Shown: positions 55,933 through 64,000 of the stretch, one piece after another
Layout of the letters: the number at the start of each line of letters is the position of its first letter
Numbering within the stretch: the first letter of the stretch is position 1
Assembly (NCBI RefSeq): GCF_000585375.1
Contig: NZ_KK073874.1
Location: 2,170,001 to 2,234,000 of the forward strand
Direction: 5' to 3'
DNA: 64,000 nucleotides
Source: Cryptosporangium arvum DSM 44712
Lineage (GTDB): Bacteria > Actinomycetota > Actinomycetes > Mycobacteriales > Cryptosporangiaceae
The notes under the pieces: generated by a model
What the model was told of the DNA's origin: nothing
The model's input: only the letters and a program-made list of their open reading frames with translations
Databases searched by the model: none
Translations under genes and position numbers: made by a program

Positions 55933-57672
55933 TCAGGTCGCCTCTGCGCTGGACCGACCGCTGGCTGCGGTGAACGCGTGCGTGGTCACCGGAACCTCGA
56001 CGAGCAGGGGCTGGGTCCGGTCGCCGGCCCCGGCGACGAGGGCGCGCAACTCGTCGGTGTGGCCGACCCGCGTCGACGCCAGACCGAAGAGTCGCGCGGC
56101 GGCCTGCCAGTCGAGTCCGGGCAGGTCGAGACCCAGGTAGGTGTCCTGCTCGGTGGAGCGGCTCTTCGTGCCGTCGAGCGTGTCCTTCAGCGTGCGGTAC
56201 TCGCCGTTGTTCACGACCACGAACGTCACCGGGGTGTCGTAGCGCGCGGCGCTCCACAGTCCTTGCAACCCGAACATCGCCGAACCGTCGCCGAGCACCG
56301 CGACGACCGGGCGGGCCGGATCGCCGAGGCTGCTGCCGACCGCGGCGCCGATGCCCCAGCCCAGGCCGCCGCCGACGGTGTGCACGTAGGACTTCGGGCG
56401 GTCCGGGCGGTACACCGAGCGCAGCGCGATGCCGGCCGTGATGGCCTCCTCGACCACGACCGCGTCCGGCGGCAGACCCGCCGCCAGCGCGTGCATCGCG
56501 GCCAGCGGGTCCAGCGGCGCCGGCCCGTACCGCGCCCGCGCCGCGTCGTCGACCGCGTCCCGCTCCGCCGCGGTCTCCGCCGCCACACGCGCGGCCCGCT
56601 CCCCGATCCGCGCCAGCCGCCTCTCGACCGCGGCCGCGGTCGACGCCGCGCTGTCCGCCGCCTGATCCGCGGGCCCGGCGGCGAAGGCCGTCGCCAGCGC
56701 GGTGTCGAGAGCCCCCAGCGTGGGGCCGATCGCGCCGACCAGGCCGGCGGCGACCGGGAAGTTGCGGCCGACCTCGTGCTGGTCGGAGTCGAGCTGCACG
56801 ACGGCGGTGCCGTCCGGAATCGCCGGCCCCGGCGTGTAGTGGTGCGGCATGAACGCATGGCATCCGACGATCAGCACGACGTCGTGCGGCTCCAGCGCCG
56901 CCCGGATCGACGCGTCGCGCGGCGGCAGCATGCCCCGGTGCAGCACGTGCCCACCGGGGAAGTTCACCCCGTCGAACATCGGCTGCGACCACACCACCGC
57001 ACCGAGCCGCTCGGCCACCGCCACCAACGCCGGCACCGCGCCCTCCCGGCCCACCCCGTCCCCGGCGATCACCACCGGGGCCGACGCCCCGGACAGCAGG
57101 CTCACCGCGTCGCCCAGGGCGGTTGCGGCGGGAAGGCCGGCCACCCGCGACGGTTCCGGAACCGCGACCGGACCGTCCTCCTCGAGGAGGTCCATCGGGA
57201 CCGACACGAACACCGGACCGGCCGGCGGACGTCGGGCCAGCGCGAACGCCCGGCGCAGCAGCACCGGCAGGTCGTAGGCCTGGTGCACCTCCACCGCGGA
57301 CTTCGCGACCGGAGCCGCGATCCCGACCAGATCGCCGGACAGCATCGGGTCGGCACGCAGGTGCCTGCGGTCCTGCTGACCGGCCAGCACGACCATCGGC
57401 GTCCGCGACCGGCTCGCGTTGAGCAGCCCGATCAGCCCGTTCGCCAGGCCGGCGGCGACGTGCAGGTTCACGAATGCCGTCCGCCCGGTCGCGCGGGCGT
57501 ACCCGTCGGCCATCGCGACCACCGAGGCCTCCTGCAGCCCCAGCACGTACCGCAGGTCGGGGGCGTCCACGAGCGCGTCGAGAAGCGGCAGCTCAGTGGT
57601 GCCGGGATTGCCGAAGACGTACTCGACGCCTTCGCCGCGCAGGATCTCCAGCAGTGCGTCCACGGGTTTCAC
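55933..57672 (-). CDS. mdlC: Thiamine-diphosphate enzyme, benzoylformate decarboxylase-like
   Basis: A 579-residue ThDP-dependent enzyme. The N-terminal domain closely resembles benzoylformate decarboxylase: GNPGTTELPLLDALVD, then GLQEASVVAMADGYARATGR (activating Glu) and TAFVNLHVAAGLANGLIGLL (active-site His). The C-terminal ThDP motif is GDGSAMFGLQGLWSAARY ending in VVNNGEYRTLK. The Ser of Pseudomonas MdlC in NPGSNELP is Thr here, so a different 2-keto acid is possible. GTG 57672 has GGAGG about 7 nt upstream. It sits beside IclR and PaaX regulators and a solute importer. Confidence 0.85.
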   Translation of the reverse strand: MKPVDALLEILRGEGVEYVFGNPGTTELPLLDALVDAPDLRYVLGLQEASVVAMADGYARATGRTAFVNLHVAAGLANGLIGLLNASRSRTPMVVLAGQQDRRHLRADPMLSGDLVGIAAPVAKSAVEVHQAYDLPVLLRRAFALARRPPAGPVFVSVPMDLLEEDGPVAVPEPSRVAGLPAATALGDAVSLLSGASAPVVIAGDGVGREGAVPALVAVAERLGAVVWSQPMFDGVNFPGGHVLHRGMLPPRDASIRAALEPHDVVLIVGCHAFMPHHYTPGPAIPDGTAVVQLDSDQHEVGRNFPVAAGLVGAIGPTLGALDTALATAFAAGPADQAADSAASTAAAVERRLARIGERAARVAAETAAERDAVDDAARARYGPAPLDPLAAMHALAAGLPPDAVVVEEAITAGIALRSVYRPDRPKSYVHTVGGGLGWGIGAAVGSSLGDPARPVVAVLGDGSAMFGLQGLWSAARYDTPVTFVVVNNGEYRTLKDTLDGTKSRSTEQDTYLGLDLPGLDWQAAARLFGLASTRVGHTDELRALVAGAGDRTQPLLVEVPVTTHAFTAASGRSSAEAT

Positions 57673-57767
57673 GTGAGCTCCTCCGAGTGCGTCGGCGACC
57701 CGGGCGGAGCGTCAGCCCGATCGCGTCGGAGGACAAGCGGGGCATTCCGGTGAATGAAAAGCGGCTG

Positions 57768-59135
57768 TCAGTTGGCCCAGGTGGTGTAGGCACGGACGTG
57801 GCGGGCGGGCAGCGGATGGCCGTAGTGCCACCCCTGCGCCCGGTCGACGCCCAGCCGCCGGGCCAGGCCGGCCTCGGCGATGTTCTCGATGCCCTCGACG
57901 GTCGTCGTGAGGCCGAGACGCTGCGCCAGCGCGGTGACCGTCACCAGCACGTCGGTGCCGGCCTGCGCGGCCGGGAACGGCAGCTGACGCACCGGGTCGA
58001 GCAGCGCGCCGGCGAGCTTCAGACCGTGGATCGGCAGCACGGGGAGCATCGCCAGCCGGGACAGCCCGGTGCCGAAGTCGTCGAGCGTGAGCTGGGCGCC
58101 GGTCGCGGCGAGCCCTCGCAGGACCGGGAGGTCGGCGTCGGTGAGCGAGACGTCCTCGGTGATCTCCAGGTGCAGGAGCTCCGGGGCGAGGCCGGTGCGG
58201 TCGAGCAGGTCGCGGATGTCGTCGACCAGGGCGGGATCGCGCAGCTCGGCGGGGGAGAGGTTCACGCCGACGAAGAGCGGCCTGGCCGCCTCGCGCTGCC
58301 AGCTCACCGCGGTCTCGCACGCCTCCGTGCGCAGCCGCTGACCGAGCGCGCGGAACAGCTCGGACTCCGACGCGTCGGGCAGGAACGCCGCCGGGGGCAG
58401 CGTGCCCCGGACCGGGTGCTCCCAGCGGGCCAGCGCCTCGAAGCCCAGCAGCCGCTCGTCGTCGAGCGCGACGATCGGCTGGAAATAGGGCACGACCTCG
58501 CCGCGGTTCAGTGCGGCGGGCAGCTCGGAGCGGTATCCGGTGTCGAGCACGCGCCCGGTGCGGCCGGTTCGTCCGGCGCCGGTCGTGTCCGGGGTGTCGT
58601 CGGTCGCCCTGGTCCCGGTCGTGGTGGTCTCCTCGGTGGGAAGGTTCGCGGCGGCCAGCTGGGTACGCAGAGCGCGCTCGGCGCGCTGGCGCGCGACCAG
58701 GTCGGACGTTCGGATCGCGTCCTGCTGCTCCAGCGTCCGATCGTGGGCCGCTCGCGCGAACCCCACTCCGACCGCCCCCACCAGTGACGCCAGCCGCTGC
58801 GGCAGCGCGCCGTCCGCGGGATCGACGCCCAGTTCGGCCGGCAACCGGGTGCCGAGCAGATACAACGTCCGGCCGAGCGCGTCCGGCGCGGCGAACCCGA
58901 TCGTCACCACGCCCTCGCCGATCGCCCGTCCGGCCGCCGCCGAGTCCGTGAGCCCGTGCAGCGCGTCCGCGGCCTGGTCGACGAGCAGGCGTAATCGCTC
59001 GACGATCACCGTCCGGTCGTCGGCCACCCAGCTCGTGCCGCTCAGGTTGCGGGCCCACTCCCACGCGAACACCGCGATGTCGACCGCGCGGTTGTGCTCC
59101 GCGCGACCGGCTCGCTGATCAGGCGCGGACGTCAC
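57768..59135 (-). CDS. EAL-domain cyclic-di-GMP phosphodiesterase
   Basis: A 455-residue soluble protein. The N-terminal ~150 residues resemble a helical sensor region (VDQAADALHGLTDSAAAGRA), followed by a Thr/Gly-rich linker and a C-terminal EAL domain (from about residue 195): YFQPIVALDDERLLGFEALA, GVNLSPAELRD, LHLEITEDVSL, LDDFGTGLSRLA, LKLAGALLD and TTTVEGIENIAEA. The main catalytic acids and the Lys are present, although LKxD reads LKLA. The start is uncertain: GTG 59135 is preferred; the frame is open to 59261. It is the second cyclic-di-GMP gene in the window. Confidence 0.88.
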   Translation of the reverse strand: MTSAPDQRAGRAEHNRAVDIAVFAWEWARNLSGTSWVADDRTVIVERLRLLVDQAADALHGLTDSAAAGRAIGEGVVTIGFAAPDALGRTLYLLGTRLPAELGVDPADGALPQRLASLVGAVGVGFARAAHDRTLEQQDAIRTSDLVARQRAERALRTQLAAANLPTEETTTTGTRATDDTPDTTGAGRTGRTGRVLDTGYRSELPAALNRGEVVPYFQPIVALDDERLLGFEALARWEHPVRGTLPPAAFLPDASESELFRALGQRLRTEACETAVSWQREAARPLFVGVNLSPAELRDPALVDDIRDLLDRTGLAPELLHLEITEDVSLTDADLPVLRGLAATGAQLTLDDFGTGLSRLAMLPVLPIHGLKLAGALLDPVRQLPFPAAQAGTDVLVTVTALAQRLGLTTTVEGIENIAEAGLARRLGVDRAQGWHYGHPLPARHVRAYTTWAN

Positions 59136-59282
59136 CGTGCCCGAAACCCACTCCGGACGGTCCACGCGCTGGCTCCCGGGTGTAGGCGGTGGTTGGGCGA
59201 TCCTAAGACCACTGTGGCCGGTGGTTGTTTCCGAACAACGTACGTTGAGCGCTTTTCTCATACTTTCTCGTTCGACGAGCGA

Positions 59283-59311
59283 AGCCCCGGCCGACGAGGG
59301 CGACCGGGGCT
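59283..59311 (-). terminator. Probable terminator after the aminotransferase gene
   Basis: AGCCCCGG (59283-59290) pairs with CCGGGGCT (59304-59311) around 13 nt, about 80 nt downstream of the aminotransferase stop on the minus strand. The gap also holds short GCGCGGGGTGYATCGGG-like direct repeats. Confidence 0.55.
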
Positions 59312-59389
59312 ACGTCGGTGGTGCTATGGGGTGCGGGGTGTCATGGGGCCGCAGGGTGTATCGGCGCGGGGTGCATCGGGCGCGGGGTG

Positions 59390-60682
59390 TTATCGGGCGC
59401 GGGCCATGCGCGGGCCGCCGAGCGGGTCGGAGCCCATCAGCGGCACGACCCGGTCACCCAGCGGGTCGTCGTCGATCAGCTGGTGGGTGCCGGTCTGCAC
59501 GCCGGAGGGCTGCGCGAACCGGCCGGCCAGGTCCATCGGCGTCGCGCCGTCGAGCGACTCGGAGAACGACGACGTCAGGTAGCTGCGGATGCCGGTGAGC
59601 AGCCGCTCGGTGTCGGCGCGGGGGCGCACGACCAGCCGCACGAACTGGCTGGTGATGCCGAGCTTGTTGCCGCACTCGCGGATCAGCACGCCGTGCCGCT
59701 GCAGCAGGTAGTCGCGCAGCCGGGGCCCCTCGACCTCGGCCGGCAACTTGACCAGCACGAAGTTGCCCTGCGACGGGAAGACCTGCATGCCGGGGATGCG
59801 GCGCAGCTCGTTGATCATCTCGTAGCGGTCGCGGGCCAGCAGGCGCAGGCTCTCGCGGTACTCACCGAGGTGGTCGCGGAGCATGAACACGACGCTCTCG
59901 GCCAGCGAGTTGAGGTTCCACTTCGGTAGCCGGGACCCGATCTTCTTGACCAGCGCCGGGTTGCCGACGACGTACCCGAACCGGATGCCGTGCAGGCCGA
60001 AGTTCTTGCCGAGGCTCTTGAGCACCACGACGTTGTTGCGCAGCATGGCTTCCTGCGCGATCGACGGCCGGTGCTCGGCGTCCACGAAGTCGATGAACGA
60101 CTCGTCGACGACGACCAGATCGCGGTCGGCGAGCGAGTCGACGAACCGGAGGACCTCCCACTTCGGGATGTAGTTGCCGTCCGGGTTGTTCGGGTTGCAG
60201 ACCACCGCCACCCGCGAGCCGCGCTCCCGGATGAACTCGATGTACGCGTCGATGTCGAGCGCGAACCCGCCGGCCTCCGGCAGCTGGAACATGTCGACGC
60301 GCTTGCCGGTCTCGAGCGACTGGTCGGTCCAGCGGCCGAACGTCGGCACCGGGGTGGCCATGCTCTCGGTGATCAGGAGGTGGTCGATCCAGGTGATCAG
60401 CTCGGTGGAGCCGTTGCCCATGGCGATCGTCTGCGGCGGCATCTGCAGGAGGCTGGCGAGCTGGCCGGTGATCGCGCCCGCGTCGGTCGGGTAGTACTTG
60501 AGCATCGTCTCGAGCTTGGAGGCCAGCTCGGCGAACATCTCCGGGGTGGGGAAATACGGGTTGCAGGGGATGCAAAAGTCGGAAAGGTCCTCGGCACCGG
60601 CGCCCATACTGCGTGAAAGGGTGGCGTACGACGGGCTGTGGTTGCCCTGTCGGAACATGCCCAGGTCCATCGAGTGCTTCAC
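59390..60682 (-). CDS. Class I/II PLP-dependent aminotransferase (HisC/CobD-like)
   Basis: A 430-residue PLP enzyme. Key residues: NPNNPDG (163-169), Asp193 in LVVVDESFIDFVD, and the Schiff-base Lys226 in LKSLGKNFGLHGIRFGY, followed by the PLP-phosphate-contacting Arg. The layout resembles histidinol-phosphate aminotransferases and threonine-phosphate decarboxylases. About 50 residues at the C-terminus (after YLTSSFSESLDG) extend past the fold. GTG 60682 has GGAAGGA about 6 nt upstream. It stands alone, without his or cob genes, so its substrate is open. Confidence 0.9.
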   Translation of the reverse strand: MKHSMDLGMFRQGNHSPSYATLSRSMGAGAEDLSDFCIPCNPYFPTPEMFAELASKLETMLKYYPTDAGAITGQLASLLQMPPQTIAMGNGSTELITWIDHLLITESMATPVPTFGRWTDQSLETGKRVDMFQLPEAGGFALDIDAYIEFIRERGSRVAVVCNPNNPDGNYIPKWEVLRFVDSLADRDLVVVDESFIDFVDAEHRPSIAQEAMLRNNVVVLKSLGKNFGLHGIRFGYVVGNPALVKKIGSRLPKWNLNSLAESVVFMLRDHLGEYRESLRLLARDRYEMINELRRIPGMQVFPSQGNFVLVKLPAEVEGPRLRDYLLQRHGVLIRECGNKLGITSQFVRLVVRPRADTERLLTGIRSYLTSSFSESLDGATPMDLAGRFAQPSGVQTGTHQLIDDDPLGDRVVPLMGSDPLGGPRMARAR

Positions 60683-60806
60683 GCAGGTCCTTCCATCGGG
60701 CCGGTCTAGGGGGTTACGCGGCTCGCAGGCGGTGCACTCTCACAGACGGGTTGCGGGGGACGGTGGTTCACCTGAGTTGCTGGTGTGAGGCACGTATTCT
60801 GCGGCG

Positions 60807-61217
60807 GTGAGCTTCGCCGCGACCGCCCTGGTGACCGCGCTCGGAGCGGGGTGCGCGGCGGGCACGCTGTGGCTGGCCCGCCGAGCCGAACAGGCCGAGC
60901 GCTTGACCCCGCCGGAGTCGTCCGGGGCTGGTGCGGTGGGTTCGGTGGCCGCGCGGTCGGGCGAGGTGGGGTCGCCGACTGCGGGCGCCGGTGGGGTGAG
61001 TGCGGCTGCGGCAGCGGTGGGTGCGGCTTCCGGGGGTGCGGCTTCCGGGGGTGCGGCTTCCGGGGGTGGGGCCTCGGTCGGGGGTGGGGCTTCGGGCGGG
61101 GAGGGGCGTTGGTGGGAAGCCGAGCCGTGGTGGGAGTCCCTTTCGGAGGACGAGCGGCGCTGGGTGGTCCGCAATCTCGCCGAGGCCGGTCATGCTCCCG
61201 AGGTGGACGTCGATTGA
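60807..61217 (+). CDS. Small membrane-anchored protein with Trp-rich C-terminus
   Basis: A 136-residue protein of unknown family: an N-terminal hydrophobic helix (about 3-22, FAATALVTALGAGCAAGTLW), a long Ser/Gly/Ala linker partly built from a 15-nt tandem repeat, and a compact acidic end with repeated tryptophans (WWEAEPWWESLSEDERRWVV). GTG 60807 lies 6 nt after a TATTCT -10-like element (60795-60800), so the message may be leaderless. The next gene, also a membrane protein with long low-complexity regions, follows from its own promoter. Confidence 0.6.
   Translation: MSFAATALVTALGAGCAAGTLWLARRAEQAERLTPPESSGAGAVGSVAARSGEVGSPTAGAGGVSAAAAAVGAASGGAASGGAASGGGASVGGGASGGEGRWWEAEPWWESLSEDERRWVVRNLAEAGHAPEVDVD
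61026..61070 (+). repeat. Three 15-nt tandem repeats in the linker
   Basis: Three adjacent copies of GCTTCCGGGGGTGCG (the last with one change) encode Ala-Ser-Gly-Gly-Ala pentapeptides. Confidence 0.9.
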
Positions 61218-61241
61218 CTCGTTGACAGGTTGCTCTAGTCT
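61214..61241 (+). promoter_or_regulatory. Promoter of the large low-complexity membrane protein
   Basis: TTGACT (61214-61219), a 16-nt spacer, TAGTCT (61236-61241), about 56 nt upstream of the ATG at 61298. The -35 overlaps the stop codon of the preceding gene. Confidence 0.6.
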
Positions 61242-61297
61242 CCGCGCTCAACCGAGCGCCACCGCATTGGTGGTGTGCGAGTGACTGGAGGGATCGG

Positions 61298-63421
61298 ATG
61301 CATCCGGACGGAGAGTTTGATAAGGGGTTAAATGGGGCGGTGATCGTGGCGGAGCCAGTGTCGGCTCCGGGCGACTCCGCAGTGCCGCCCGCTCCGGCGG
61401 TTTCCCCGCCTGGTGAGTCTCCAGTGAACGACGACGCACCGCCGGCCAGGAAAGCGTCGACCGCCCGCAAGACCTCCGCTCCCCGGAAGCCCTCCACCGC
61501 CCGCAAGGCGCCTGCCCCCCGGAAGGCGCCGGCCCGAAAGCCTCCCACCACTCCGACCCCTGATGCCGCCGCGGCTCCCGAGGTCGCTGCGGCTCCCGAG
61601 GCTGTCGCGGCTCCCGAGACCGCTGCGATTCCCGAGGCTGTCGCGGCTCCCGAGACCGCTGCGATTCCCGAGGCTGCGGCGGCTCTCGAGGCTGCTGCGG
61701 CGGCTCACAAGGCTGGGGCGGCTCGTGAGGCTGGGGCGGCTCGTGAGGCTGGACCGGTTCCCGAGGCTGGGGCGGCGCATGAGGCCGCGACGGCTCCTGG
61801 GGCCGCGACGGCTCCTGAGACCGCGACGGCTCCTGAGACCGCTGTGACTCCCGTGACTCCCGAAGCTCCGGCCAGGGTGAAGACTCCGGCGGCCCGGAAA
61901 GCGCCTGCTCGGAAAGTGCCTGCTCGGAAAGCCACTGCTCGGAATGCCGCTGCTCGGAAAGCGCCCGCCGCTCCGGAAACGTCTGCCACTCCGGAAACGT
62001 CTGCCGCTTCGAAAGTGTCCCCTGCGCGGAAGGCTCCGGCTCCCCGGAAAGCTCCGATCGCCCGGAAAGCTCCGGTCGCCCGGAAAGCCGCAGCGTTCGA
62101 GGAATCCCCAGTAGTTCAGACGGCCGATACGGCCGAGGCGGCTCGTGCAACCAAGGCGGCTCGTGCAACCAAGGCGGCTCGTGCAACCAAATCAGCGCCT
62201 GCAGCTGCGGTCGCTCCTGCCGCCGAGCTGACCCCGGCGATCGAAGTTGCTCCGGCGATTCAGGCAGCCCCCGCGGTTCAGGCCGCTCCCGCGGTTCAGG
62301 CAGTCCCCGCGGTTCAGGTGGATTCGGCAACCGACCTAGCTTCGGTCTCCTCGATCGAAGAGGAGCGAGTGAGCGCTCTGGCACCGGTCGGTGAGACGAT
62401 CGCCCCAGAGTCCAGCGCGATTGCATCGATCGGTGCAACGGATAGCGCGGCTTCGCGGCCCAAGACCCTGATCATCGAGCGGATCCTGCGCGACCGTGAA
62501 GGCCTCTGGCGCGACGTCCTCGCCGAGCGGAATCTCAACACGGTGCTGCGTCGCATGCTGGTCAGCTCGGTGATCTCGCTCGCGCTCTACGGGCTGGTGC
62601 TCGGCGCTTCGGCCGGACCGTTGCAGGCCGTCTCGTCGGCGGTGAAGCTGCCACTGCTGTTCCTGCTCACGCTGGCGATCTGCCTTCCGACGCTGTACCT
62701 GTTCAACCTGGTGTTCGGTGCCCGGTTGTCGATCCGGCAGGCGTTGGCGCTCGTGTTGGTGGCGATCACGGTCACCGGCGCGCTGACCCTCGCGTTCGCG
62801 CCGATCAGCCTGTTCTTCCTGGTCACGTCGAGCGACTACTCGTTCTTCAAGCTCCTCAACGTCGGCATCCTGATGCTGACCGGGTTCATCGGGCTCAGTC
62901 TGATGGTCGACGGCATGCGTGGTCTGAACCGCCTCTCGGGCCACGAGCCCGCTCCGCGCCCGGAGCCCCGCACCGCCTGGGACGCCCTCGACGCCAACGT
63001 CCACGGCCACTACGCGATCCACGGCGCCCCCGGCCTCCACCCCACCCCCGGTATGCACCCCACCCCCGGTATGCAGGCCGCCCCCGGTATGCAGGCCGCC
63101 CCCGGTATGCAGGCCGCCCCCGGTATGCAGGCCACCCCCGGTATGCACCCCGCTCCAGGTACACACCCCGCACCGAGTACACACCCCGTACCGGGTACAC
63201 ACCCCGCGCCTCGGGTCGAGACCGCGCCCGGCGCCTTCGATCGGCCGGTCAACACCCGGCTGCTCTACGTCTGGGCGCTGCTGTTCGGGTTCGTCGGCAC
63301 GCAACTGGCCTGGACCCTGCGGCCCTTCATCGGGGAGCCCAACCACCCCTTCCAGCTCTTCCGTGACATCGAGGGCAGCTTCTACTCCAACGTGCTCTCC
63401 ACGATCGCTTCGCTCTTCTGA
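61298..63421 (+). CDS. Large membrane protein with histone-H1-like Ala/Pro/Lys tail
   Basis: A 707-residue protein in four parts: a disordered N-terminus (about 1-390) with PEAVAAPETAAIPEA repeats and basic ARKAPARKVPARK repeats like bacterial H1-type DNA-binding tails; a membrane domain with about four helices (413-545, SSVISLALYGLVLGAS, LPLLFLLTLAICLPTLYLFN); a 6-residue PGMQAA/PGMHPT repeat (about 582-635); and a last helix followed by TLRPFIGEPNHPFQLFRDIE, a motif I associate with a widespread family of unknown membrane proteins. The ATG has GGAGGGA about 4 nt upstream. Function unknown. Confidence 0.75.
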   Translation: MHPDGEFDKGLNGAVIVAEPVSAPGDSAVPPAPAVSPPGESPVNDDAPPARKASTARKTSAPRKPSTARKAPAPRKAPARKPPTTPTPDAAAAPEVAAAPEAVAAPETAAIPEAVAAPETAAIPEAAAALEAAAAAHKAGAAREAGAAREAGPVPEAGAAHEAATAPGAATAPETATAPETAVTPVTPEAPARVKTPAARKAPARKVPARKATARNAAARKAPAAPETSATPETSAASKVSPARKAPAPRKAPIARKAPVARKAAAFEESPVVQTADTAEAARATKAARATKAARATKSAPAAAVAPAAELTPAIEVAPAIQAAPAVQAAPAVQAVPAVQVDSATDLASVSSIEEERVSALAPVGETIAPESSAIASIGATDSAASRPKTLIIERILRDREGLWRDVLAERNLNTVLRRMLVSSVISLALYGLVLGASAGPLQAVSSAVKLPLLFLLTLAICLPTLYLFNLVFGARLSIRQALALVLVAITVTGALTLAFAPISLFFLVTSSDYSFFKLLNVGILMLTGFIGLSLMVDGMRGLNRLSGHEPAPRPEPRTAWDALDANVHGHYAIHGAPGLHPTPGMHPTPGMQAAPGMQAAPGMQAAPGMQATPGMHPAPGTHPAPSTHPVPGTHPAPRVETAPGAFDRPVNTRLLYVWALLFGFVGTQLAWTLRPFIGEPNHPFQLFRDIEGSFYSNVLSTIASLF

Positions 63422-63431
63422 AACGACAGAA

Positions 63432-63462
63432 ACCCGCCCCGGCGCGAAACGCCGGGGCGGGT
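63432..63462 (+). terminator. Terminator after the large membrane protein
   Basis: A perfect 13-bp stem (ACCCGCCCCGGCG / CGCCGGGGCGGGT) with a CGAAA loop begins 10 nt after the stop. It may act for both converging genes, since the flavoprotein gene ends at 63552. Confidence 0.85.
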
Positions 63463-63551
63463 GACACATCGATGAAGCTCGTACCGGGTGCCCGTCGGCA
63501 GGTACCCCATCGATGCGGGTGTCGCCGGCCGTCACGCGGCCGGCCGCCGGG

Positions 63552-64000
63552 TCAGCCCGTCGCCGCCAGACGACGACCGTCGCGCGACAGGATGCCGGTG
63601 GGAACCTCCACCGGGCGACGCGGCGCGGAGAGCTCGTACCGCGGCTTCGCGTAGAGCAGCTCACGAGCCACCGTGACGAACTCCGACGGCGCGTTGATCG
63701 CCACGACGCCGACCAGGTCGCGGCCACGGTAGTGGCAGGTCAGAACGCCGTTGCGAGCGGTCTTGCGGTGCCCGGGGCGACGCTCGAGCCGACGCACGTC
63801 GCTCTCGTCGGAGATGTCGCCGCAGACCTGGACGCGCAGGCCCAACTGCTGCGACCAGTAGCGGGGGAGCAGGATCGCCGGGTGGCTGGCCGCGTCACCG
63901 GCGAGCAGCGACCGGGCCGCCTGCTGACCCTGCTCGAGCGCGGCGATCCACTGGCCGACCCGCCCGTTCTTGCCGTTCATCCAGTAGTTCGGCCACTTCG
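63552..64000 (-). CDS. Ferredoxin/rubredoxin reductase-type FAD oxidoreductase (C-terminal part only)
   Basis: The 3' 149 codons of a minus-strand gene that continues past the right edge. The visible part starts KWPNYWMNGKNGRVGQWIAA, followed by LEQGQQAARSLLAGD, the end of the FAD domain of pyridine-nucleotide-disulphide oxidoreductases. A reductase C-terminal domain follows (RYWSQQLGLRVQVCGDISDE, NGVLTCHYRGRDLVGVVAIN, ARELLY). The family transfers electrons from NAD(P)H to a ferredoxin, often for P450s or dioxygenases. The FAD/NAD-binding start is outside the window. Confidence 0.85.
   Translation of the reverse strand, partial: KWPNYWMNGKNGRVGQWIAALEQGQQAARSLLAGDAASHPAILLPRYWSQQLGLRVQVCGDISDESDVRRLERRPGHRKTARNGVLTCHYRGRDLVGVVAINAPSEFVTVARELLYAKPRYELSAPRRPVEVPTGILSRDGRRLAATG

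Noticed and set aside
1-64000. tRNA, rRNA, integrase, transposase or attachment sites
   Set aside because: I scanned for transposase-like proteins and tRNA-like cloverleafs by eye and saw none; a covariance-model scan would be decisive for RNAs.

Overview
The window looks like part of the chromosome of a motile, very GC-rich actinomycete. The signs are: strong G/C bias at third codon positions, many GTG starts, GTGA/ATGA gene overlaps, actinobacterial families (WhiG/FliA-type sigma factor, PucR, PaaX and IclR regulators, PAC2 protein), and flagellar promoters that match the CTCA-N15..17-GCCGAA type I recall for Actinoplanes FliA (from memory, not checked). A flagellated sporangium-former or relative (Actinoplanes, Cryptosporangium or Kineosporia-like) is my inference. 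I see no rRNA, tRNA, insertion sequence, prophage or CRISPR array.

Region 1 (1-18.6 kb, minus strand) is a flagellar cluster. In transcription order it reads fliC, fliD, fliS, a small fliT-position gene, flgB, flgC, fliE, fliF, fliG, fliH, fliI, fliJ, an NlpC/P60-SLT wall hydrolase, fliK, flgD, flgE, flbD, motA, motB, fliL, fliM and fliN (cut by the window edge). The export-gate genes (fliOPQR, flhAB) are presumably just outside. Five FliA-like promoters are visible. Three of them (flgB, flbD, fliM) place the -10 hexamer exactly 9 nt before a GTG start, which suggests leaderless mRNAs.

Region 2 (18.6-25.9 kb) holds a GAF histidine kinase, a PHP-family phosphoesterase, the FliA/WhiG-type sigma factor, then flgN-flgK-flgL-fliW-csrA on the plus strand. 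The fliC leader carries CsrA-like GGA sites, so a FliW-CsrA-flagellin feedback loop is likely. The sigma gene has a core of about 200 codons whose codon choice is unlike everything around it.

Region 3 (25.6-31.5 kb) holds small housekeeping or unknown genes (PAC2, cupin DUF985, GNAT), then a 1.9-kb gene-free stretch full of degenerate repeats, then a NarK-type nitrate/nitrite transporter. A GGDEF-EAL cyclic-di-GMP protein follows.

Region 4 (33.9-42.2 kb) is the most interesting part. A HerA-like ATPase with an unusual P-loop, SbcD (Mre11), SbcC (Rad50) and a NurA-like nuclease lie together, which parallels the archaeal HerA-NurA-Mre11-Rad50 DNA end-resection operon. A small wHTH-regulator/membrane-protein pair with its own palindromic operator lies between herA and sbcD.

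Region 5 (42.2-64 kb) carries a second orphan histidine kinase, a ketopantoate-reductase-like gene with an apparent CTG start, an enoyl-CoA hydratase, an ABC-F ATPase and a PucR regulator. Next is a complete branched-chain/aromatic ABC importer operon (livKGFHM-like) ending in a PaaX regulator, facing an IclR regulator and a benzoylformate-decarboxylase-like enzyme; together these suggest uptake and catabolism of an aromatic acid. An EAL protein, a HisC/CobD-like aminotransferase, a large membrane protein with a histone-H1-like tail and the C-terminus of a ferredoxin-reductase-type flavoprotein complete the window.
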